Source: Candidatus Latescibacterota bacterium
GTDB taxonomy: Bacteria > JAAXHH01
Length of the DNA stretch: 64,000 nucleotides
Assembly (NCBI GenBank): GCA_022822725.1
Contig: JAJEAN010000007.1
Coordinates: 1,933,045 to 1,997,044 of the forward strand
Direction of reading: 5' to 3'
Made by a program: the position numbers and the translations under genes. This document shows positions 57,089 to 64,000 of this stretch, one piece after another; the stretch's first letter is position 1, and each line of letters opens with the position of its first letter. The notes beneath the pieces are model-generated. The model had not been told where the DNA came from, did not search any database, and saw nothing but the letters and a program-made list of their open reading frames with translations.

Positions 57089-58306
57089 TCATGACGCTCG
57101 ATTCGCCGGCCGCTGCCCGACGTACTTCGCCCTGGGCCGGATCAACCGGTCCCTTTCGTACTGCTCTATGGCGTGACCGATCCAGCCGGCGGAGCGTCCC
57201 AGAGCGAAAAGCGCCATGCCGCTTCCATCGGGCATGTTCAGCACACGCACCAGGGTCGTCAATGCCACGTCGATGTTGTACCGGTCTGAAACGAGTCGGT
57301 GGGTGGTTTCGATGATCTCGCGGGCGAGTCCCAGGTCTTTCGATCGTGGGAAGCGCGCTTCCATCATTTCTAAAAGCAGTTTCGCCCTCGGGTCCACGTC
57401 CCGGTACACGGCGTGCCCGAATCCGGGAATCCCCTCGCCCCGTCGGAGCCGGGCAACGATCGTCTTTTCCGCGCTGCCGCTGGATTCCGCCTCCCTGAAC
57501 AGCGTTTCCACGCGCTCATGGGCCGCGCCGTGCTTGAATCCCCGAAGCGCCGCCAGGCCCGCGCCCACCGCACCGTAAGGCGTTGCGCCGGCCGATGCGG
57601 CACAACGCGCGGTAAACGTCGAAACGTTCAGTTCGTGGTCCGCGAACAGCACCAGCGTCGAGTTGATCAGTTCCGCGGCGCCATCGGTTTCCGCCGCCCA
57701 GGCCCTGCTCACCGCCCGGGCGATGCCCCCCAGGGGGTTCTCCCCCGTGGCGACAGCCGCCAGGAACCAGAGTATCCGCATTCCCGTGGTCGCAACGGCT
57801 TCCGGCTGCAGGTCATACGCGGTTAGGTCTTCGGCTTCCGCCAGGGGCAACAATGCCTGGAACCGTTCGACGGGCTTGAGCGGCCGCAAACGCCGCAGGA
57901 TTTCCCTGTCCTCCAGGGGATCTCCGGTGGGTATGGAGAAGCCGAACCTCGTATCGCCCGTCCAGATCAGGGCCGCGACGCGTTCAAACGATTCGGTGGC
58001 CGCCAGGTTCAACACATCCCGCCCCCGGTAATACAATCCCTCATCGGCGATCAGCGTAATCGCCGACTCAAGCACGGGATCCCCGGTGTGCAGGGCCCTT
58101 CTCGCCGCCCAGTCCGGATTCCGGCGCGCTTTCTTCCGGGCTTTCAACCGTTCGACGTCCTCGCTGCGGTACAATCTTCTGCGCTTGCCGTCCCCGCTCG
58201 ATTCGGATCGGATCAAGCCCCGGCTCACATAGGAATACAGCGTCGAGGGACTGACGTTCAGTGCGCCGGCCGCCTCCAGGGACGTCAGGTGGCGCTTGTG
58301 CTTCAC
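57089..58306 (-). CDS. Citrate synthase family protein with N-terminal MerR/excisionase-like HTH (GTG start at 58306 preferred over ATG 58432)
   Basis: HLTSLEAAGALNVSPSTLYSYVSRGLIRSESSGDGKRRRLYRSEDVERLK then citrate synthase core; FADHELNVSTFTARCAASAGA, GFGHAVYRDVDPRAKLLLEMM. Confidence 0.88.
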   Translation of the reverse strand: MKHKRHLTSLEAAGALNVSPSTLYSYVSRGLIRSESSGDGKRRRLYRSEDVERLKARKKARRNPDWAARRALHTGDPVLESAITLIADEGLYYRGRDVLNLAATESFERVAALIWTGDTRFGFSIPTGDPLEDREILRRLRPLKPVERFQALLPLAEAEDLTAYDLQPEAVATTGMRILWFLAAVATGENPLGGIARAVSRAWAAETDGAAELINSTLVLFADHELNVSTFTARCAASAGATPYGAVGAGLAALRGFKHGAAHERVETLFREAESSGSAEKTIVARLRRGEGIPGFGHAVYRDVDPRAKLLLEMMEARFPRSKDLGLAREIIETTHRLVSDRYNIDVALTTLVRVLNMPDGSGMALFALGRSAGWIGHAIEQYERDRLIRPRAKYVGQRPANRAS

Positions 58307-58412
58307 GGTACGTGTTCTCCTGTCTCGGGTGAATGAAACATGCACGGGACCCCGATATCCCGGGACCTGGGTGTATACGGGGTGCGAGTCAGTCCAAATA
58401 CGGAAATACGGT

Positions 58413-58436
58413 AATATTGATTGATTAATCAATATT
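58413..58436. promoter_or_regulatory. Perfect inverted repeat AATATTGATT-gatt-AATCAATATT in divergent promoter region
   Basis: 10-bp perfect arms between the HTH-citrate synthase (-) and isopropylmalate dehydrogenase (+) genes. Confidence 0.65.
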
Positions 58437-58539
58437 GACGATATGTCAACCCTGTTTTATTTATATATCGGATTCGAACATGGACATAGTCATTTAAAGA
58501 AGGAAAGCACAGCGGGTAATGTTCGCATAAAATGAACAG

Positions 58540-59634
58540 GTGACGACCCAGGAGGCGCCGGTGTTTCACATCGCAGTATTGCCCGGGGACGGGATAGGTC
58601 CCGAGATTACGCGCGAGGCCGTCAAAGTGCTTAAGGCCGTCGGGGAGAAACGGCAGTTGGAACTCGGTTTCTCCCACCACCTGATCGGAGGTGCATCAAT
58701 CGATGCCCAGGGCGTTGCGCTGTCCGACGATCTTGTAGATACATGCCGGCGTAGCGACGCCATCCTGTTCGGCGCGGTAGGCGGCCCAAAATGGGATCAC
58801 CTGGATCTGCCCGACCGGGCCGATTACGCCCTGATTCGCTTGCGGCAGGAGCTGTCCGCATACGCGAATCTGAGGCAATTCAGGCTATATGCGGGTTTGG
58901 AGGATGCATCGGCCGTCAAGAACGACATCGTAGAGACCGGCATCGATTTCATCATATTGCGCGAGCTCTCCAGCGGCGCGTACTACGGCCGGCCGAAATT
59001 CAGGGAAGACACACCCCGGGGCAGGCGGGCCGTCGACACGATCGAGTACTATGATTACCAGGTCGAACGGCTGGCGCGCCATGGATTCGAACTGGCCCGG
59101 CAAAGACGGGCCAGACTGACCTCGATGTCAAAGTGGAACGCCCTGGAATCCTCCAGGCTCTGGCGCGACGTGGTCGAGGAAGTGGCGCAGGAATATCCGG
59201 ATGTAGATACGCGGCATGAAATCGTCGACGCGGGCGCGATGAACCTGATCCAGAGGCCGGCCGAATACGACGTGATCATCATGCCCAACATGTTCGGAGA
59301 CATACTGGGCGATGAAGCGGCGGTCCTGGCCGGCTCTATCGGGATGGTCCCGTCCGCGGAAATCTCCCTGGACGGCCCGTCGCTGTACGAGCCCATACAC
59401 GGAAGCGCGAACGACATCGAAGACAGAAACGTCGCGAATCCGATCGGAACGATCCTGAGTGCCGCCCTGCTGCTCAGGTACAGCCTCGGATGTCCGGACG
59501 GCGCCGGGGACATCGAACGCGCCGTGGGGAAAGTGATCGCGGAAGGTTACAGAACGGCGGACATATGGACATCCGGAGATCAACAGCGTGTATCTACGAC
59601 GGAAATGGGCGACCTGGTGGTTGAAATGTTGTAG
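58540..59634 (+). CDS. leuB: 3-isopropylmalate dehydrogenase-type beta-decarboxylating dehydrogenase
   Basis: FHIAVLPGDGIGPEITREAVKVLKAV, ILFGAVGGPKWD, IMPNMFGDILGDEAAVLAGSIGMVPSAEI, YEPIHGSANDIEDRNVANPIGTILSAALLLRYSLG. Confidence 0.88.
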   Translation: MTTQEAPVFHIAVLPGDGIGPEITREAVKVLKAVGEKRQLELGFSHHLIGGASIDAQGVALSDDLVDTCRRSDAILFGAVGGPKWDHLDLPDRADYALIRLRQELSAYANLRQFRLYAGLEDASAVKNDIVETGIDFIILRELSSGAYYGRPKFREDTPRGRRAVDTIEYYDYQVERLARHGFELARQRRARLTSMSKWNALESSRLWRDVVEEVAQEYPDVDTRHEIVDAGAMNLIQRPAEYDVIIMPNMFGDILGDEAAVLAGSIGMVPSAEISLDGPSLYEPIHGSANDIEDRNVANPIGTILSAALLLRYSLGCPDGAGDIERAVGKVIAEGYRTADIWTSGDQQRVSTTEMGDLVVEML

Positions 59635-59636
59635 GA

Positions 59637-60962
59637 ATGAGCATTGGTCGGTACCCGTGCAGCGACCGAAGGGAGCACATCATGACATATTCACCAGGAC
59701 TCAAGGACATCGTAGCGGCGGAAACCCGGCTGAGCGGCGTCGATGGCGAAGCCGGCAAACTGACCATCGCAGGATTTCCGCTCGAAGAAATCGCGGAACG
59801 AGCGGCATACGAAGAGATGGTGCACCTGTTGTGGCACGGGACCTTGCCCACTGCGGCCTTCCTGGACCGATTCTCGGGTGAACTGGCGGCGTACCGCCCG
59901 ATATCCGGAGCCATACTCGATTCGCTTGGATCCGCCGCTAAGGAACGCCGCCCCGTCATCGACACCGTCCGCATGGCCGTCGCTTCCCTTCCGACCCGGG
60001 ACGATGCCACGGACGCACGTACCCTGGTTGCCGGCCTGCCATCCATTGTGGCGGCCTACTGGCGCCTCCTCCACGGGGAAGAACCGGTGGAACCCCATCC
60101 CGGCCTCGATCATGTGGCCAACCTGCTGTATATGCTGACCGGGGAAATCCTCGTCGACAATGTCCATGGCGATGCCGACGGGAACAGCGGCGACGGGGGC
60201 AGAGGCGACCGGCGCGGTGACGACGGGGGCAGCGGCGACCGGCGCAGTGGCGACCGGCGCGATGCCGACGGGGGCAGCGGTGACCGCAGCGGCTCAGCCA
60301 ATGGCATGGGGCGAAGCGGCGGCCGCAACGGTGATCACGTACGCGCACTCACGACCTACCTCAATACGGTGATCGATCACGGCATGAACGCCTCCACGTT
60401 CACGGCGCGGGTCATCGTTTCCACGCGTTCAGACTTCATCTCGGCCGTTACGGGCGCGATCGGCGCGCTCAAGGGGCCCCTGCACGGCGGGGCGCCGGGA
60501 CCCGTCCTGGCCATGCTCGAAGCGATCGGCGACGCTGGAAACGCCGAACCCCACCTTCGCAGAAAACTCGAAACCGGTGAACTCCTCATGGGCTTCGGAC
60601 ACGCGGTCTATCGCGTTCGCGACCCACGGGCCGACGTCCTTTCGCGCGCAGCCAGTTCCTTCTTTGCCGAAGACGATGCGCTTTATGCCCTCGCCTTGCA
60701 CGTAGAAAAAACCGCCATCGAACTCCTCGAGGAGTACAAGCCCGGCCGGCGTCTCCATACCAACGTCGAGTTCTACACCGCCCTGCTCCTCAACGGCCTG
60801 GGTCTCCACCCCGACCTCTTCACGCCCATGTTCGCCGTGGGACGCGTGGGCGGCTGGGTTGCCCACTGCTTCGAACAGCGCGCAGTCGACCGGCTGTACC
60901 GGCCGGAATCTGTATATACCGGGGACGATACCGGACAGTGGATTCCGGTCAACGAGCGGTAG
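59637..60962 (+). CDS. Citrate synthase family protein with low-complexity insertion
   Basis: ETRLSGVDGEAGKLTIAGFPLEEIAE, DHGMNASTFTARVIVSTRSD, LKGPLHGGAPGPVLAMLEAIG, MGFGHAVYRVRDPRADVL. Confidence 0.92.
   Translation: MSIGRYPCSDRREHIMTYSPGLKDIVAAETRLSGVDGEAGKLTIAGFPLEEIAERAAYEEMVHLLWHGTLPTAAFLDRFSGELAAYRPISGAILDSLGSAAKERRPVIDTVRMAVASLPTRDDATDARTLVAGLPSIVAAYWRLLHGEEPVEPHPGLDHVANLLYMLTGEILVDNVHGDADGNSGDGGRGDRRGDDGGSGDRRSGDRRDADGGSGDRSGSANGMGRSGGRNGDHVRALTTYLNTVIDHGMNASTFTARVIVSTRSDFISAVTGAIGALKGPLHGGAPGPVLAMLEAIGDAGNAEPHLRRKLETGELLMGFGHAVYRVRDPRADVLSRAASSFFAEDDALYALALHVEKTAIELLEEYKPGRRLHTNVEFYTALLLNGLGLHPDLFTPMFAVGRVGGWVAHCFEQRAVDRLYRPESVYTGDDTGQWIPVNER
60168..60336 (+). repeat. In-frame GC-rich repeat insertion within citrate synthase
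   Basis: Encodes GDADGNSGDGGRGDRRGDDGGSGDRRSGDRRDADGGSGDRSGSANGMGRSGGRNGD. Confidence 0.85.
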
Positions 60963-61038
60963 TGTAGCACGCACACAGGTATCGCTGCTCCTCGCCCACC
61001 CGCATCCACCGGCATCACCGGATCGAGTCCACGGGAAA

Positions 61039-61113
61039 CCGCACTGCTGCCACCCGCACTGCTGCCACCCGCGCTGCTGCCACCCGCACTGCTGCCACCC
61101 GCGCTGCTGCTTA
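61039..61113. repeat. 5 x 15-bp tandem repeat (ccgcActgctgccac)
   Basis: Five phased units downstream of the citrate synthase stop. Confidence 0.9.
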
Positions 61114-61303
61114 TATGATTAGCAATCACGATAATCTCATATTTAACTCATGTATTACAGTCCGTTAATAGTTTATTTACTGGACAGATTCACTGTGCGA
61201 CCCCAGTCTTAAGAAAACCCAATTGAATTAAGTAGCCGTCCAGGTGATGGTCGAATGAAGTACTCGACATCCCGCATTTAAGGTTTCAAAGGAGGCAGAC
61301 TCG

Positions 61304-61651
61304 ATGGGATTCGATATCAAATGGGAGCGTATACAGGACGTCCTGGTCGCGATGATTCTGGGTCGGATTGACGGCAGTAACGCCGAAGAGTTTCAACGCG
61401 CTTTGGAAGCCGGTATACAATCTGACGACAGTGTCTTGCTGCTGGACTTCGAGCGCGTTGCCTACATAAGCAGCGCGGGCCTGCGGGTATGTCTGGCGAT
61501 GGCAAGGCAATTCAACGGTCCGGGTAAGAATTTCGGACTTTGTACGGCGTCTGATCCGGTGCTGGAGGTGTTCACCATCAGTGGCTTCGATAAGATCATC
61601 TCCATTTACGAGTCGCGCGACGCAGCGGTCGGCGAGTTGAATTCCCAGTAG
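61304..61651 (+). CDS. STAS-domain anti-sigma factor antagonist
   Basis: VAMILGRIDGSNAEEFQRAL, VLLLDFERVAYISSAGLRVCLAMARQ. Confidence 0.9.
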   Translation: MGFDIKWERIQDVLVAMILGRIDGSNAEEFQRALEAGIQSDDSVLLLDFERVAYISSAGLRVCLAMARQFNGPGKNFGLCTASDPVLEVFTISGFDKIISIYESRDAAVGELNSQ

Positions 61652-61709
61652 GCGGAACCGATTCCAACAACCACTATTCAGCAGCCATTTCACATGAGGA
61701 GCAGCGAAT

Positions 61710-61994
61710 ATGAGCGAGCCCAGCAACGAAGAAAAAATGGCACAGGTCAGAAGCTCGGTGGATTTCAATGTCGTAGGGGATAACATACTGGACATTGCCG
61801 ATTTCACCGTTGAAAAGTACGAGTTCAGGACGGATACCACCCTTTCCGCCGAACAGCGTAGCGAAGCAGTGGAGAAGATAAAGGACGCGCTATGGAATAA
61901 GGTTGAGGAACTGCGTTTGCGGCGGAAGCAGATCCTGGGCATGATGTTCAACCTGGCCGATGAGACGCTTAATGACTATGTCGAAAAGAAGTAG
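61710..61994 (+). CDS. Small hypothetical protein
   Basis: 94-aa ORF after the STAS gene, same orientation; family not recognised. Confidence 0.5.
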   Translation: MSEPSNEEKMAQVRSSVDFNVVGDNILDIADFTVEKYEFRTDTTLSAEQRSEAVEKIKDALWNKVEELRLRRKQILGMMFNLADETLNDYVEKK

Positions 61995-62278
61995 TACCGG
62001 AATATGCGTTCTGCTTTCCGGCTCTGAATAGGCCCGCGTGCGTTTTGCAGTTGCTGTACGGGTATGACATGAGCCTGCGTTTGGGGAGATATCCTGAGAT
62101 GCCAATCCAGGCGGTTTCCTCTCCCTGAGAAGCCTTTTCGAAATCCCATTCTTCCGGTGCACACGCTCATACCTCGTCGGCTCCCGGCGAAGTATGAGCG
62201 ACGTGCAGGTGAGCAGAATTCAGTTCAGGGATTTTTGGAAGGCTTTTGTATTCTTGTCGTCGAGGAGATATCCGCAGT

Positions 62279-64000
62279 ATGAATGTTTCCAGATCCGCAG
62301 ATCCAATCGCCATCGTCGGATACGCCTATCGCATGCCCGGCGGAATCCGCACCGACGACGATTTCTGGCGTCTGCTCAGCGAACGCGAAATCGTTCAGGA
62401 GCCGGTAACCGACCGTTTCGGCAGGGGCTACCGTCCGATCGGCGAATTCTCCGGCCCGGGGCGGTTCGCCAGCGCGTACGAAGGGCTGATCCGGGATGGA
62501 GAGGAGAAGCGCTTCGACCGCAGTCTCTTCGGGATGTCGTACCATGAAATGCTGTCCGCCGACCCGCATGTGCGCATGCTGTTGACCTGCACCTGGGAGA
62601 CCTGTGAACGTGTCGGCTGGGACCTGCAATCGTTGCGCAACAGCCGCACGGGCGTGTTCGTAGGCGCGCAGGTACCGGCGACGTCCAACTGGCGCAGGCC
62701 GCAGGGTGCAACCGAGTTTTCTGTCTCCAGTATCAGCGCGGCCATGCTGGCCAACCGGATTTCCTACCATTTCAACCTGATGGGGCCGTCGCTCGCCTGT
62801 TGCACGGCTTGTTCCGCCAGCCTGACGGCGTTGCACACGGCGATCAACGCACTGCACTCCGGCGACTGCGAGCAGGCCTTCCTCGGATCGGCCATTTACC
62901 TCGGTTCGGCGCGGCTAAGCACCGGTTTCAACGCGTTGGGGGTCATCAGTCCGGACGGGAAGTGCCATTCCTTCGACGCGGAAGCCAACGGGTACATGCG
63001 CTCGGAAGGGGCCTTTGTATTCGCGCTCAAGCCCCTTGAAGCGGCCGAACGGGACGGAGATCCCATCCATGCCGTGGTGGAAGCGACCGCCGTCAATTCG
63101 GCTGGTGCCGCCGACGGCAGTACAGGCCTGGCGCAGGGACGGTACATCACCGCGCCTACGCGTCACGCACAGGTGGGGTTGATGCGCGAAGCCTACATGC
63201 GCGCGGGCCGCAAGCCGCAGGAGTTCGACTATATCGAAGCCCATGCCACCGGCACGGTCATGGGCGACCGCATCGAAGGGAATGCTATTGCCGAGGCGTT
63301 CGGAGGCCATGGCCGCGCATTGCCGCTGCGCGTCTCCAGTGTCAAGAGCAACGTCGGTCATATGGAGGCTGCCGCTTTTTCCTGTGCCTTGCTCAAGGTC
63401 GTGCTGATGATGCAGCGGCGCACCTTCGCGCCGGTGTCGAAGAACTACCTGGTACCGAATCCGGAGATCGACTTCGAAAGTTGCCCGATGCAGGTGCAGA
63501 CCGGCTGCGAACCGTTTCCCGAACACCCCGTGGTGGTCGGTATCAACTCCTTCGGCTTTGGCGGGGCCAACGGGCACTGCGTGGTGCGCGAATACCGCCC
63601 CGGGCAACCCCGGGTCTGGTCGGTACCGCCGGCGCCCGGCGCGGGCTTCATGATTCCCCTGTCGGCGCGCACCTCCGGCGCGCTGGAAAAGAGCGCGGAG
63701 CAGTTGGGGAAAACACTGGCCGGGCAGAAACTGGACCTCTATACCCTGGCGGGCAATCTCAGCCGGCGACGCACCCATTTCGCCGCACGCACCTCGTTCG
63801 CCGTGCGCACCCAACCGGAACTGATCGAGGCACTGAAGGGCTTTGCCGAAGATCCGACCCCCGTCGCCACCGTCGATGAGGGCGAGCGGCGGATCGCCAT
63901 GGTGTTTTCCGGGCAGGGCACGCAGTGGGCAGGCTGCGGCCGCGCCCTCTACGACGCCGACCCGGTTTTCCGCCGCGTTATCGATACCATTGAGGAACAC
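62279..64000 (+). CDS. Type I polyketide synthase, KS then start of AT domain; truncated by window edge
   Basis: Open from ATG 62279 to the end: DPIAIVGYAYRMPGGIRTDDDFWRLL, active-site CTACSASLTALHTA, EAHATGTVMGDRIE, SSVKSNVGHMEAAAF, AT start IAMVFSGQGTQWAGCGRALYDADPVFR. Not in supplied ORF track. Confidence 0.93.
   Translation, partial: MNVSRSADPIAIVGYAYRMPGGIRTDDDFWRLLSEREIVQEPVTDRFGRGYRPIGEFSGPGRFASAYEGLIRDGEEKRFDRSLFGMSYHEMLSADPHVRMLLTCTWETCERVGWDLQSLRNSRTGVFVGAQVPATSNWRRPQGATEFSVSSISAAMLANRISYHFNLMGPSLACCTACSASLTALHTAINALHSGDCEQAFLGSAIYLGSARLSTGFNALGVISPDGKCHSFDAEANGYMRSEGAFVFALKPLEAAERDGDPIHAVVEATAVNSAGAADGSTGLAQGRYITAPTRHAQVGLMREAYMRAGRKPQEFDYIEAHATGTVMGDRIEGNAIAEAFGGHGRALPLRVSSVKSNVGHMEAAAFSCALLKVVLMMQRRTFAPVSKNYLVPNPEIDFESCPMQVQTGCEPFPEHPVVVGINSFGFGGANGHCVVREYRPGQPRVWSVPPAPGAGFMIPLSARTSGALEKSAEQLGKTLAGQKLDLYTLAGNLSRRRTHFAARTSFAVRTQPELIEALKGFAEDPTPVATVDEGERRIAMVFSGQGTQWAGCGRALYDADPVFRRVIDTIEEH

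Noticed and set aside
60773-61129. ORF with (AGGSS)n repeat on minus strand
   Set aside because: Translation of the 15-bp intergenic repeat running into the antisense of citrate synthase; no support as a gene.
1-64000. tRNA/rRNA genes
   Set aside because: None identified by eye; cannot exclude without tRNAscan/Infernal.

Overview
The window is a high-GC bacterial chromosome segment. It is rich in phytanoyl-CoA dioxygenases, phosphotransferases and metallo-beta-lactamase (MBL) proteins, and it carries a lower-GC accessory island at about 5.6-27.3 kb. The centre of the island is a compact five-gene minus-strand operon (22996 -> 6782): SNF2-type helicase with a C-terminal DUF3883-like region, giant sacsin-like GHKL ATPase, DUF1156 DNA methyltransferase, DUF499 ATPase with an N-terminal Swt1/HEPN-like region (RNQWAH), and DUF262 plus HHIFP (HNH-type) protein. 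I read this as a candidate DNA-modification-linked antiphage system; parts of it (DUF1156/DUF499, DrmD-like helicase) resemble known defence genes, but the full combination may be undescribed. Next to it are two ComEC-like MBL hydrolases and a multi-TM protein, bracketed by decayed fragments of an IS3-family transposase: OrfA at ~23.16-23.31 kb and OrfB at ~26.17-26.48 kb, same strand and correct order. The ORF track lists neither fragment. The ORF track also omits a type I polyketide synthase (KS-AT) that starts at 62279 and runs off the right edge. The flanks encode exonuclease III, topoisomerase IV A, tandem DUF2961/GH172 proteins, hisG/hisC, HigBA, a second higA with an apparent higB relic, an ECF sigma factor with a repetitive acidic-tailed protein, a sulfatase, and a citrate synthase/isopropylmalate dehydrogenase cluster in which one citrate synthase carries an HTH domain. 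Several conserved enzymes contain in-frame low-complexity tandem-repeat inserts. All assignments come from reading the sequence by eye; no database search was run.
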